Shown: positions 11,448 through 22,983, numbered from the stretch's first letter. The stretch: 64,000 nt of DNA from Jacaranda mimosifolia (GCA_018894105.1 CM032126.1:8893001-8957000), one strand, 5' to 3'. The notes: generated by a model not told the origin, from the sequence alone. Program-made: numbers and translations.

Positions 11448-12756
11448 TGTTAACCTTTTTTATGATTTACATTATTTTGATCATGACAAAATTATTCCTT
11501 GAATTATGCGCTGAATGGCATGCATATTATCTACTGGAATCTGTTTACATATTGTCTGTTGAAATCTATCATGCGTTGAAACTTACTTTCCATAAATAAA
11601 AGATCTCCTGTAGATTATAGTTTGATTTACATCTTTGTAACTTATGAAAGAAATCACATCATGCTGCAATTATTGAATCATCCACTATTTAAGGCAAAAA
11701 TGCATGATTACCAAAGTTAACTTGTTTCCCTATTTAATTCCAATGAATTCTTACCTTAATGAGAACTTATATCCATTGGACAAAAGTACATAAAAGTGAA
11801 ATCATCACAGCATTTTTGAAGTGAGAATCACTAAGTCGGGAGAGATTTTTGCTAAGTGTATTGAGAAGTTGTGTGACACACTCTTACATATTCTTGTGCT
11901 TAACTATTGCTAATTCCTTGCTCTACGTGTATTTTTGAGAGACCTATTGGTGAAGAAGGTCAAGTAAAATTTGCCTTCGACAAATCTTAGGGAGACGAGG
12001 ACAAGGTAGTTTGTGTCTCCAAGGACCTAGTGATGAAGAGAGACGGGAGTCATACCTGCTCTCAAGGGACTCCGTGAAGAGAATCAATCAACACTTGGTT
12101 GCTCTAAATACCTCTAAGTGAAGAAACCAGTAGGGTAATACTGTCTTGAACTTTCTGCAGTGTTCTTGGTTTCGATCTGGAAGAAGAGACTAGAGCTTGC
12201 CGCACGAAGTGGCAGCAACTCGTGCATCAGTCCACAAAGGTTGCGCAAGTGACTCTAGCAGAAGTTCTGCGGACCTATTCACAAGCAACTGATTTCACAG
12301 TACTCTGGAACTTACTTGATCCCGTTTGGGATTCCAATGTAGCTCTTTGCGAAAAGCTGGTTTTTCACCCTGCTAGGGTGTTTCTGTTCCTTAATCTTTT
12401 TGTACTATCAAATTACTATTTTTATTTGTAAAAATATTCTTATACACTTATTAATTTGACAGGTTTAGAATCCTAAGTGAAAGCTTAAGTAGAGGATGTA
12501 AGCTTGCCGAACCTCTATAAATCCAGTGTCTATTTACTTCTATTTTTACTACTTTTCTTATTATTGGTCTGATTGGTATCTTAACTGGTACTTAAAAATT
12601 CCAGTCAGTAACTAAAATTGTTTTTCAGCAAAAGACTTAAACAGTTTTTCAAAACAACTTTTGAAAGGCTAGAAGTATTTTGAGTGATAAACTTCCACCG
12701 CATTAAAATCTCTTAAGCCTAATTCACCCCTTCTTAGGCATATAATCACTCACAGA
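11448..12756 (+). mobile_element. Probable 3' LTR of the PMD-containing element
   Basis: The sequence starts TGTTAACC directly after a polypurine tract. Its far part contains CCTAATTCACCCC and CTTAGG (about 12,718-12,738), a tail I associate with long plant LTRs of the SIRE/Maximus type. Beyond about 12,757 the sequence switches to the copia RT frame (KFDS-like start, then the YVDDM motif), so this looks like the right boundary of an insertion into that copia element. No second LTR copy was found in the window, so the right end is approximate and the call rests on the boundary signals. Confidence 0.45.
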
Positions 12757-13830
12757 TTCTATGATTTTTTTTCTCATGGCTTTGTTCATAACAATGATAA
12801 TAAATATGTGTATTCTAATGCATAAATGAGCATAGAGTGATTGCATGCCTTTATGTTGATGATATGCTTATCATTGGTACAAATTTGAAGGGTGTGATGG
12901 AAACTGAGAAGTATTTTTCCTTATAATTCAAGATGAAGGATTTAGGTGAGGTAGATATTATCCTAGGAATCAAAGTAAAGAAATATAGTGAGGGTTATTC
13001 TTTATGTTAATCCTACTATACTAAAAAAATATTACACAAGTTCAAACATTTGAATATAAAGGAATATCAGTACTCCATATGATATCACTACTAAGCTTAC
13101 TGGAAATTTTGATGGAGTTGTTGCTCAAGTAGAATATGCTAATGCAATAGGAAGTCTTATACATGCCATATATTGCACGAGGCCAGATATCGCTTTTGCA
13201 TTATGTAAGTTATCAATGCACGTGCAACCCTGGTACTAATTATTGGAAAGCAATTGCCGGAGTTTTTGGTATATCTTAACATCAATCTTGGATTATTTTA
13301 TAATGATTATCCAGCAATATTAGAAGGTTTTATTGATGCTAGTTGGATAAGTTGTGTGAGTGACAATAAGTTCACGTCTGGTTGGGTGTTTATACTAGGT
13401 GGTGGAGATGTTTGCTAGGGTCCAAAGAAACAAACATGTATCACTCACTCCACAATGGAATCTGATTTTGTCACATTGGCAACTGGATGCAAAGAAAGAG
13501 AATGACTAAGAAATTTGCTTTTGGATATAGAATTGTGGTCATAACTGATGCCGACCATTTTTTTGTATTGCGATAGTGAAGCTATGATGTCTAGGGCATT
13601 TAGCAAAATTTATAATGGTAAATGTAGACAAGTTTAAGGCACAAGTATATTAGACAGTTGATATTAGATAGAACAATCACATTAATTTACATCCGTTCAT
13701 GTAATAATTTGGCATATCCTTTTACTAAAGGACTCTTGAGAGATTTAGTAAAATCTGCCTCCGTGGGAACGAGACTAGGATCCTTTTATTAAATTAGCAG
13801 TATTAAGAACCCAACCTTTATATATTAAGG
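12757..13830 (+). pseudogene. Ty1-copia reverse transcriptase/RNase H, degenerate
   Basis: Frames on the + strand give recognisable copia pol blocks in order. These are CLYVDDMLIIGTNLKG (RT catalytic YVDD), [70 protein letters not shown] (RNase H) and a C-terminal NNLAYPFTKGL. Stops and shifts interrupt the frame repeatedly. The N-terminal pol and gag are missing on the left, where the PMD element's LTR abuts. The polypurine tract and LTR expected downstream are found at about 14,290. Confidence 0.8.
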
Positions 13831-14297
13831 TTCAATCGGTACAAACAAGTTATTGACTTCTAATTGAGATACTAACACTTGTTTTACTGTGGTACTGTTA
13901 TGATAGTTTAGGGTGAGTAGCTTTCTCTTAATGAAGTTTCGCCTAAAATAAGGGAGGTGTAATGAAACTTCACCTATGTAAATATCAGAAATGGTGTCAT
14001 TTCTGATAAAGGTTTGAGGTTAAACTTTGTATATGTTCACGAAACTAGGTGGAGCACATGGCCATAATAAGTGCTCAAGGTTAATAAGAACTTCTTGTAT
14101 GATTAGATAACTTATGTGTATGATATTTTAAATTTTATTTGATAGGAATCATGGTTTAGAGCTTAAAGTCACCATTGATTTTATTAGAACTTTGAAATAC
14201 TTGTAGTAATTGAAGGTTCAAATTGAAAGATATCTTGTTGTATGCATAAGTTTATCAAGAATTATATTTGTTCAATACAACAATCTAAGTAGGGGAT

Positions 14298-14880
14298 TGT
14301 TGGAAGATATTGTTAGCTTCTGTATTCAAAAAAAATTATATGGAGGTTTGTCCCACATATAAAAATAAAGATAGAGTCTTATTGTATATAAAGTACTTGT
14401 AGAAAATAATATCTGAATAAAAGATTGAGGAAAAGAGTGGAAGCTAATATATATGTTATTCATATATAAAAGCACTTAGCATGTTTGCACATGCGTGTAA
14501 ATAAATTTATTCTACAAGTTACCTGTTCTATTTTTATTTGCGTAATTATTTAATTATGAAATTATTATTTAATTATGGAACGAAACAAAGGTTATATCTT
14601 CTATGAAAAGGTTTGACTTTTTCATGAAAAGTTGTATCATGATATGAGTTAAACAGGTACATTATTTAACTTAAACAGTGTATCAGTTCATAATTAATAG
14701 AGCATTGTTTCATTAATTATAAATACAGAAGGCTCTCAGGGAATTTGATACACCAAGAAAACAAGCTAGAACATACTTTCTCAATCTTTGTTCCTTACAA
14801 ATATGATATTAAAAATCATGAAAGAAGTTTTGAAGGAACTCTTCAAGATTGTCATTTGTAGAGTTTGATGGTTTTGTTGT
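14298..14880 (+). mobile_element. Probable 3' LTR of the copia element at 12,757
   Basis: AAGTAGGGGAT immediately followed by TGTTGGAAGATATTG has the layout polypurine tract then LTR, at the expected distance after the RNase H end. The sequence contains TATATAAAG-like motifs and a TTGTTCCTTACA-type region typical of copia LTRs. The partner 5' LTR is not in the window, so the right end is a guess based on where the next gag-like reading begins. Confidence 0.4.
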
Positions 14881-15180
14881 ATTCTGGGGATGAACTGTCT
14901 TATTAAATCCGTTGACAAACTCTTTCAGAGTGGGGGCAAAAATCAATTTAAAGATAGTGTCATCATGCCTCAAAATCATGGTCAATTTGCTATTTCTATC
15001 AAAAGTGTTCTAACATGGACAAAGAAAAACTTGGGCAACAAGAAAAACAAAACAACCAACAGCGGGAGATGAAAACATGAGCACCTAGAGGTTTGAAAAT
15101 TCTCTAGTTATCACCTGGCTTATAGATACAATGGAACCAACAATAGGTAAGTTAACCTCTTTCCTCAACTACCAATTAAG
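14881..15180 (+). pseudogene. Ty1-copia gag fragment
   Basis: A short stretch near 15,090-15,150 reads FENSLVITWLIDTMEPTIG, the conserved W-x-x-x-M-x-P block of plant copia gag. The frame is closed on both sides. It may be the gag of the same element whose integrase is split by the CACTA transposon downstream. The 60-codon frame before it has no separate homology I recognise. Confidence 0.45.
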
Positions 15181-16329
15181 GAGGTTTAAGTCTTTGAGAG
15201 TTTGTTCATGAGAAATAGTCAGAGGTAGAAAACTCTTCCCAATTTTTGGAATTCAAAATCAAACTGTGGAAATTGAAATGAGGAGATTTTTAGGTAATTA
15301 TTCACATAATGAGACGGTTTCTTCGTAGTAAAAGCTAGATATATGTTACAACGATGAGTGGGACAATTTGGCTAATAGCGTCAAAATGATGAAGAAGGAA
15401 GAAATGAAACAATCTAGTATACCTGTTCTTAGCTGGACTTAACCGTGAATTTAATGAGCTTAGATCATAACTCCTTGGCAAGAAACCTTTACCCTCTCTA
15501 TGTGGGTTCCTTACTATAATTAGGAGAGAAGAAATCAGGAGAAAAGTCATGCTAAATGGATAAGATTTCAAATCCATGGTTGAAACTGAAAATTCGGCCA
15601 AACTGAAAGAACGCTAAACCAAATTAGGAGAGAGATGAAAAAAGCCTTAGTACGAGTACTGCAAAAATTCATGGTACACCAAAGAAAATTGTTGGAAGAT
15701 TCATGGAAAACCACCTAATTGAAAGAAAAAGAATGAAGAGAATCAAGCTTTCCAACATCCACCGAAGATAACCAGGGCAACAAGAAAATCCAAAATCATC
15801 GCCTTTCACAAAGAAACAAGTTGAGAAACCTATATAAACTCTTTAAATCTCCATAATTTTAAGCGAACCCTTCTTCTTCTTTAGCCAAAATACATTATTA
15901 CTGCCCTTCTCAGTATGAATTCCACTGAACTTTTACATAAATTGTAGAGCAATTGATCATCTGATAAATTGCTTCGACCTCTTTTTCACCGAAAAGCCCT
16001 CATATGTCTGAATTCTCATACAACCTATTGTCCATTATTAAATTGACCAATAACCTAATCGCTAAGCTAATTTATATTCTTATCAATGTGAGTTTTAGGA
16101 AAATGTCTCGAGGATCGATGACGATTGGCAATGCTAGTAAAGTGGAGGTCTATATATTTTTTAAGATGGATCTAACTGGAGAAAACAAGCCCTCTGTACA
16201 TCTTTCAAATCTACTTCTGCTTCTAGCTATAGTAATGTTATGTTATATTATTATAGTTGGGTCATCCAAGTTTTCATTACCTAAATTCATTCAATTTTTA
16301 ATGTGAGAGTTATAAATAGCAAATCATCA
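15181..16329. other. Unassigned decayed sequence
   Basis: AT-rich DNA between gag- and integrase-like fragments. Frames on both strands are short and hydrophobic or low complexity. It probably represents decayed gag/protease sequence of the copia element, but no motif supports that. Confidence 0.3.
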
Positions 16330-16465
16330 TCGTTCCTTTTTTTTCCTTCAAATGTGTAGTAACCTTCAAAATCAATTATGGTAATCCATAATGATTTCTG
16401 GAGACTATCTCAAGTTGTCACAATTATAGAAAAGAAATGACTTGTTGGTTTTATTGATGACCACA
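16330..16465 (+). pseudogene. Copia integrase fragment, left of CACTA insertion
   Basis: The end of this segment translates to KKxLVGFIDDHT, the catalytic-core FIDDHTR block of copia integrases. It runs into the target-site triplet ACA (16,463-16,465) and the first base of the CACTA transposon. The frame resumes after the transposon at 20,527 with VYLLKDKYVAEKLFEVL, showing that one integrase was split by the insertion. A stop precedes the block, so the element was already or is now decayed. Confidence 0.6.
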
Positions 16466-16477
16466 CACTACTAAAAA

Positions 16478-17095
16478 ACAGACTTTTAGTGACCGAAAAA
16501 TCAGTCACTAATTCAACAAAAATCGGTCACTGATGTAATTAGTGACCGATTTAGTGACCGAAATGCGCGGTCACTAAAACCCTCGTCACTAATTCAAATT
16601 AGTGACCGAAACCATCATCGGTCACTAATTAGTGACCGCCCATCGGTCACTAATTTTAAAGTATCGGTCACTAATTTTTTTCAAGGCCATACATTAATCG
16701 GTCACAATTGGGTCACTAATTAGTGACGAATTAGTGACTGACTACTAATCGGTCACTAATTAGTGACCGAAATTCGGTAACAAAATATCAATATTTGGTC
16801 ACTAATTAGTGACTGATTTTTAGTGACGTTCGGTCACAAACAATCGGTCACTAGTTTGTGACCGAAATTCCGTCACAAAATATCAATATTCGGTCACAAA
16901 CAATCGGTCACTAGTTTGTGACCGCACTTCCGTCACAAAATATCAATATTCGGTCACTAATTAGTGACCGAATTTCGGTCACAAAATAATCGGTCACTAA
17001 TTAGTGACCTTTTCGACCACAATATGTCACAAATCAATGATCGAATTTCAGTCACTAATTAGTGACCGACCGCGTTTCGGTCACAAATCGGTCAC
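16478..17095. repeat. CACTA subterminal repeat array, left
   Basis: There are dozens of copies of CGGTCACTAATTAGTGACCG-type palindromes and half-sites, spaced 10-40 bp in both orientations. Variants include TCGGTCACAAA and CTAGTTTGTGACCG. A block of about 60 bp around CAATATTCGGTCACAAA recurs at about 16,830 and 16,890. In En/Spm elements such repeats bind the TNPA-like protein; here that role is inferred from position and density. Confidence 0.8.
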
Positions 17096-17356
17096 AAAAA
17101 TTTATTTGCACCAAAAATAATTTATTTAAAAATTTTAAACACCATTTCAAAATAATGTATAATGAATATTTCACAATCATAGCACATCATCAATTTATAA
17201 CTCTACAAATATAATCCATACCACCAATGCATAAGCATAAAAATAACAATTCATACAACCATAATCCAAAATCATATGTTTAAACCAACCCATCCAAATA
17301 TAAGTTTAAATATCAACAACAATATGTAGTACAAAAATAGGCAAATAACAATTAAA

Positions 17357-17791
17357 CTAACTCTCATTGTCACCTCCGTTATTGTCATTCGAACCACCAC
17401 CATGCACTGCATTCAACTTTTCCATGCATGTTGTCAATGTCGCCATTAAAGCTTGCTCCCTCGCCTTTGCATCTTCAATTATTTTCATGAAAATTGCTTC
17501 CCTATTTGCAGCCGCTTCCCTCTCCTTAGCAACTGCCTCCCTCTCCCTAGCTAAATGCTCATCAACAACTTTTGTAATTGTTTCTTGCAAGTAGTCATGT
17601 GTAACATGGTTGTTGATTGATCTTGAAGAGGTCTCAGTAGCAACAATGTCACGGCAATGAAATGTATTCCCATAACTGTACACCCTACCCTTCATAGCAC
17701 CGCCACTAATCTCCACCCATTTTTGTGCATCAAAGGAGCTTTCTGGAGTTGAGTTGCTGTCAAGATTACTTGCATGTGTTCTATACTCCTC
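17357..17791 (-). pseudogene. CACTA transposon C-terminal exon (coiled coil)
   Basis: A minus-strand open frame begins at a splice acceptor (TTTGTGTAG) at 17,792-17,793 and ends in a stop at 17,357. Early residues read STPESSFDAQKWVEISGG. The middle is a charged coiled coil (LAREREAVAKEREAAANREA), then a Gly/Asn-rich acidic tail. This resembles the C-terminal part of the plant Ptta/En/Spm transposase-family (Transposase_24-like) proteins encoded by CACTA elements. The exon itself is intact, but the upstream catalytic part is missing, so no functional protein is expected. Confidence 0.5.
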
Positions 17792-18009
17792 CTACACAAA
17801 TTATCACCATTACTTGCAACCAAGCATGCTCTAATTATAAGTTATAAAAATAACTAATTCACTTCTTCTATATCCTATAACTACACCAATATAGTATCTT
17901 CACCATTAAAATAAAAGTTTCTATAAATCCAAACAATTGCCACATGATTACCAAAAAACACTCAACTTAATCCAAGAAATAAATCCAAATAAAGAAACTA
18001 AAAATATTA

Positions 18010-18246
18010 TCACCCTAACACTCCAATACACTTACAACCATATTTCTTGATGTGATAATGCACACTATCACGGTTATCAAACTTCATGTTGCGACACTTT
18101 GAACAAGGACATCTTATATTACCACGGTCAACAACCTCAGGATGAGAGTAAGCAAAGTCTAGAAAATCCCTAACGCCTTTATCAAACTCATCAGATAAAA
18201 ATCCATTATCTAATCGATGCCACATCTAATTTCGCTCATTAGACAT
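18010..18246 (-). pseudogene. Transposase-associated domain (Transpos_assoc) exon
   Basis: The minus-strand frame starts MSNERN, hits one TAG, then continues MWHRLDNGFLSDEFDKGV, IRCPCSKCRN and SVHYHIKKYGC. This is the conserved N-terminal domain of CACTA TNPD-type transposases (PF13963 family), with its CxCxxC and H...H/C metal-binding pattern. The stop falls where relatives usually have Trp, so a TGG to TAG change is likely. The frame ends at an apparent exon boundary near 18,010. The large DDE transposase that normally follows is absent. Confidence 0.72.
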
Positions 18247-18456
18247 GCTTTCTGCAATTTTAAAACATTAAACTATCATTCGAAAAGCTTAACACCTTTT
18301 TTCTCCTTATAAGGAAGTCCAACAACTCGATTATTAGCCATGCTCAAACATATCAATACAAAAATAATATCTTCAAAAGCGGAATACACACACAAAAAAG
18401 CACCACAAAAAATAGTGCCACAAAAGCCAATTGTGCCAGTTACAAAAGTGTTATCC

Positions 18457-18530
18457 CCAGTCCAGTTTCTGGACTGGTTCCAGAAACTGGAACCAGTTCT
18501 GGACAGGTTCCAGTTTCTGGAAACACTTGA
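18457..18530. repeat. Inverted-repeat (hairpin) cluster in the CACTA element
   Basis: TTCCAGAAACTGGAACC (18,478-18,494) is followed at 18,506-18,522 by its exact inverse GGTTCCAGTTTCTGGAA, a 17-bp stem with an 11-nt loop. A second overlapping palindrome uses GTCCAGTTTCTGGAC just upstream. AAGTGTT and AACACTT flank the cluster and could extend the stem. Confidence 0.75.
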
Positions 18531-19700
18531 TTTTTAAATAATGAACTTATTAAATATTTGAGTTAAGGTAAAAAAAAAATAAAAAAATTATAATGTCATT
18601 CCATGGAAAGTTTCTACCTCCTTGGTTTCTCAATAAGTCAATTGGATGATGAGTACTTGCCCATCTCAAGTCCACATGTAAACTTCTTACAATGGGATCA
18701 TGAAAACTCATCTAGAACACCAATATCCAATATAATAGAGGGGAACATTGACAAATCCACATGTAAACTTCTATATGTCCTCCTTAATCAACATTAATTA
18801 ATTCTTTCTTTCACTATAGTGTAAGAATGAAATAGGCTTTAAAAATATCATTAATAGAGTTAAGGAATTAAGTCATATTTCAATGTTTCATAAATTGTTA
18901 TACAATACATTTTCAACTACTAAAATAGCAATCTATGAGTAGTTTCAATGAAGTAATTATCTTCTGATATAAACTCCTTGCCGGTGTTTGAAGAAAAAAC
19001 AAATTACAAACTAAATCCTTGGGGCTTCCCAATGACGGTCACAAAATCATTACGATCAAATGAAAGCCAACAAATAATAACATAAAAATATTAACTATAA
19101 TGTACACTAATCCTCGTAATATTCCAAATGGATACAGTCCAAAATCCAAATATACAATTGATAGGCTACATCAAAGCCTTTTCACTTATCAATTATATCT
19201 GTGACATATCATTAGACTCTCCTAGCAACTAATTAACCTACAATAAAATACATATTTTTACTAATAGGCATGCTACAATAGACATACAATTCTCCTAAAA
19301 AATAAAGTAAAGATAACAATCATTAATATATACAACAATTCCAAATAAACAAAAATAAAAAAAACATATCTCTTGCCGGGGAAAAAACTTAAACATATAC
19401 ATAATTCCACACTTTGTTTTTCAAAAGTTGAACAATAAGAAAAAATCAACATATAAAAATATTGATCAATACATAATTAAAAAACACAATTCATACAATT
19501 TAACCTAGAGTGTTGACTAATAAGTTATTCAAAAACACATTTTATATAATTATAAATTCACAATAAAATAATTACCTTTTTCAATGCCAAAAAAATACCA
19601 AATTGTAGCCTCTACACCTGCACAATTAAATAAAAATATTATATAATCATAACAAAATTAAAAAAAAATTAAAAATTCAAATAAAAAAAAATAGAAAATG

Positions 19701-19870
19701 TTGGTGGCTCCTACTAAAAAGTGGGAGCCACCAACGGAGGCCAGCTGCTGCTGACCTCCGGTTCAGACCAGAGGTCAGCAGCAGCTAGCCTCTGGTGCTA
19801 CGCGCTGGCTCTCGCGAGGCCAGCAACTGCCGCTGGCTCTCGCGAGGCCAGCAGCTGCCGCTGCCTCCGA
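19701..19870. repeat. GC-rich tandem hairpins in the CACTA element
   Basis: Hairpin 1 is TTGGTGGCTCC (19,701-19,711) pairing with GGAGCCACCAA (19,724-19,734). Hairpin 2 is an about 22-bp arm starting GAGGCCAGCTGCTGCTGACC (19,737-19,758), pairing with 19,771-19,792 with one mismatch. From about 19,803, a palindrome CTGGCTCTCGCGAGGCCAG occurs twice in tandem, about 30 bp apart. This island is strongly GC-rich inside AT-rich DNA. It is close to the 5' end of the element's minus-strand genes, so a promoter or recombination role is possible but unproven. Confidence 0.75.
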
Positions 19871-20257
19871 CTACCAACTGCCAACATTTTAACAAAAACA
19901 AAAAAAAAAAAAAAAAAAAAAACAACAACAACAACAACAACTCTTACCTATGAGGGATTGCTACAGTAGCGGGAGAGAGGCAGCAGGTTTGGGGAAATGT
20001 TTTGGGGGGGCTGGCCACGGGTGTGGGGGGAAGGTTTGGGCAATTTAATTACTTTCTTTTTCTTTTCTTTTAATATTTTGTTTTTATATATTTGTTTTAT
20101 ATTTAAATTTTAAACTTTTACTTAATCATAATAATTTATTCTTTAAATGGTAAAATTTTTAAAAACTTTAAATTCAATACTTCATTATTCAATAGTTTAA
20201 TGTATGATTTTGAAATTTATATTTATGTACTTAATATTTTTATATATTATATTTTAA

Positions 20258-20523
20258 TGACCGAATTAGTGACCCCAATTATCGGTCACTAAAATTAGTG
20301 ACCGATGAAAATTTAAAGTGACCAACTTAGTGACCGAATTTAATTTCGGTCGCTAATTAGTGACTGACGCAAGGGGGTCACTGATGTGGTCACTAATCGG
20401 TCACTAAGTGGTCACAATTTTATTAAAAAGAAATATTTTTAGATCGGTCATTAATCGGTCACTGATCAGTCGCTAATTAGTGACCGAAAATTCGGTCACT
20501 AAAACCCCCCTTTTTTTGTAGTG
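20258..20523. repeat. CACTA subterminal repeat array, right
   Basis: Repeats of TTAGTGACCGA and its inverse fill the last 260 bp before the right terminus, matching those of the left array. The right array is less than half as long as the left one. Confidence 0.78.
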
Positions 20524-21070
20524 ACACTAGGGTAATTAAGTTGCGTGTATCTACTGAAAGACAAATATGTTGCAGAAAAGTTATTTGAAGTCCTTTATGC
20601 TATGAGAGACACAATTTCAAGAAAAAAATTAAAGTGTTTAAAAGTGATAATGAAAGAGAATACATTAATTAATCACATTCTAAATAATTTTTTCGTGAAA
20701 AAAGGGGTAAACCCTAAAGTTCTTGTAAGGATACAAAATGATCACTAAATGAAAATATAGATATATTTGGGAAGTCACTGGGACATTATTGATCACGTGA
20801 GGTTCCTAAGTATCTTTAGAGTTTGCTATTTTAACTATTGCATATATCTGATCAACCTTATACTTACAAAGAATTTAAATTTTCAAATACGTAGCTTTAA
20901 TTGTACTTTCCAAACAAGAATTGTTTGTTATGAAGTAAACCACAAATTTGGGTTTGAAGTGTTTGGGTTCACAACTTGTACCCATATTTATGACCATATC
21001 GAGGAAATTAGATTTTAGAGCAAAAAATGTGCATTTGTATGTTATGCCCAAGTTAAAATGCTAGAAATGT
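20524..21070 (+). pseudogene. Copia integrase fragment, right of CACTA insertion
   Basis: After the second ACA the sequence continues an integrase frame with VYLLKDKYVAEKLFEVLYAM. Further on are YLINLILTKNLNFQ and KFGFEVFGFTTCTHIYDHIE, the C-terminal integrase block (normally AYLINRMPSRVL ... LKVFGCTxFVH). Part of the core between 20,760 and 20,840 is lost. Stops and a shift are present. Confidence 0.65.
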
Positions 21071-21329
21071 TATGAGTTGGTTTTAGGAAGATGATGGTTA
21101 CAATTGATGTTGTAGTTGAAGATTCGGATGCATCTAATGAATTCGAGCTAGGGATTACTAGGGAAACTAAGAGTAGAATTGATGTTGATACTTGAAAACC
21201 CGAGAATAACAATAGATCAAATTTACAGAGTGTGTTTTATGCATAAATTAAGATATGAGACAAGATTCTATAAATATTTCATAACCACAATGAAACCAAC
21301 AACGAAGATATATAAAGCAAGTACTAAAG

Positions 21330-21690
21330 AAGTTCTTGTGTACTCAGGGAGGAAACAAATTCAAGACGAAGAGATTAATGTCTCTCAATAATGTCAAGTG
21401 TCTAAACCAAAGACAGTCCACTGTCCACACTACCACTAAAGCTGTGGGTATTCTCCTTGAACCCATTCAGATTTATCTTCCTAACCCAGAGGCCAGACTA
21501 CTCTTCCAGTCAAAGTCTAGTTTCCTTAATCTGGATATTACTACTGAAACTCGTAAAAGTGTTAGGACTTGCACAAAATACGCCATGTCACATATTGTGT
21601 CACACAAAAACCCATCACCCACTTCTTACACATTTACCTCACAATTGTCTTGTGGGGAGTGGAGATTCTAAGCCTATGATTACTTGTGAG
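21330..21690 (+). pseudogene. Copia integrase-RT linker fragment
   Basis: The frame 21,336-21,671 contains VYSRRK-like residues, then LNLDITTETRKSVRTCTKYA and MSHIVSHKNPSPTSYTFTSQ, the conserved linker between integrase and reverse transcriptase in one plant copia lineage. The expected RT does not follow; unrelated AT-rich sequence intervenes. Confidence 0.6.
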
Positions 21691-22860
21691 GCAATGCCTC
21701 ATTTTCTATGTTTTTGAAATTTTGAGGTTATTTTGGTATTTTAGAGATATGAGATTAGAAAATGAGATTGTGATTTGTGATTGGTTATGAAATAAAGTGT
21801 AATGATTATAATGATGTGATGCGTTGATGTGATGTGTGGTTATGATTGATTGTGAAATTATTTTTTAGATATGTTTAAAAAATTTGTTTGAGATAATGAT
21901 ATTTTTTTATGAGTTTTGGATTTTAGGTTTGTTTTGAATTGGGAATATCTTAAAAAAGTTAAAACAATAATTAAATTTAATAAATTATATTTATTTTATG
22001 AATTTTTTTAAAAAAATACAAATTTAATAATAGGCTGTGATTGGGTTTTTTATTACTAATTAATGAAAATTAAATTCAAACTAGAAAAACAACATTTCTT
22101 ATGATTGACGATTCTAAAAAGAAAAAAGAAAAACTTGTATTATTACAAAAAACACAAAAAATTTTGCCAAATTATTTTTTGTAGTAAAATTTATTTTTCT
22201 CTGCCAATTTTTTTTGGTCAATTTTTTTTCCATCACTTAGTTTATAATAATTTTAAGAAAAATAGAACATGTGGTGTAATTTTAATTTGAGGATAAAATT
22301 TTCAAAAATAACAATTAGAAAATGTAATTAAATATACACTTTAAAAATGCAGAAAAATAAATTTTATGCGAATAAAAAAATCAAATCCAAATACAATTTA
22401 GTGATAAGTTCGAAAAAATTGGGTTTAAAGTTTAATTAATAAAGTTTAAATATTTATTTCCATGTAACTTATTTTTAATGCTAATTTACTTTGTTAATCA
22501 ATAAATTGTAATAATTTATATTCGTATAATATCTTAGATTTGTATGTTCGTGTAAAAAGATTTTGGTTAGAATAATTAGGAGAAACAAGAATGATTCTAT
22601 TGATACATTCGAGTAATTAATCCTTTCACAATCAGTAAACTAGATTTATTGTCATAACTCGAATTTTCCAACAAAATTGATCTATTGAAACCACGATCAT
22701 GAGGAAATGCATTACAATTATTTATATAGAGTCTTCTTTATTATTTTAAATTTTGTATAATGGTTTTACATTTTTAATTCAATTTGTTTAGCTATTTTAC
22801 CATAATACTTAATCACTTAATTACATTCAAGTTGTAATTACTTATTATGATTGAGAGAGA
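21691..22860. other. AT-rich sequence without recognisable features
   Basis: Very AT-rich DNA separates two copia pol fragments. It could be one or more inserted AT-rich elements or decayed LTR material. No terminal repeats or ORFs were recognised. Confidence 0.35.
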
Positions 22861-22863
22861 GAG

Positions 22864-22983
22864 GGGTAATACTCCTTTGACACAATATCACCTTACATTC
22901 AAACACATCTTTCACCTTTTGGTTGTGAGGTAATACTCCTTTGACACAATATCACCTTACATTCAAACACATCTTTCACCTTT
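22864..22983. repeat. Two-copy tandem duplication
   Basis: A block of about 56 bp beginning GGTAATACTCCTTTGACACA and ending CATCTTTCACCTTTT occurs at about 22,864-22,920 and again, essentially identically, at about 22,928-22,983, joined by GGTTGTGA. The near identity implies a recent local duplication. Confidence 0.85.

Larger units (their letters stand above)
16466..20523 (-). mobile_element. CACTA (En/Spm) DNA transposon, 4,058 bp, TSD ACA
   Basis: The left terminus CACTACTAAAAAAC and right terminus TTTTTTTGTAGTG are inverted. The element is flanked by an exact 3-bp duplication ACA (16,463-16,465 and 20,524-20,526), the CACTA hallmark. Subterminal repeats based on AGTGACCGAAA/TTTCGGTCACT are packed into the left about 620 bp and the right about 260 bp. 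Remaining coding sequence is on the minus strand: a transposase-associated N-terminal domain and a coiled-coil C-terminal exon, with no catalytic transposase core. It is therefore an internally deleted, non-autonomous derivative. It sits inside a copia integrase. Hairpin clusters occur at 18,457-18,530 and 19,701-19,870. Confidence 0.92.

Noticed and set aside
15335..16306. ORFs of 88 and 100 codons on opposite strands
   Set aside because: No recognisable motif, hydrophobic low-complexity composition, no splice context; treated as unassigned decayed sequence.
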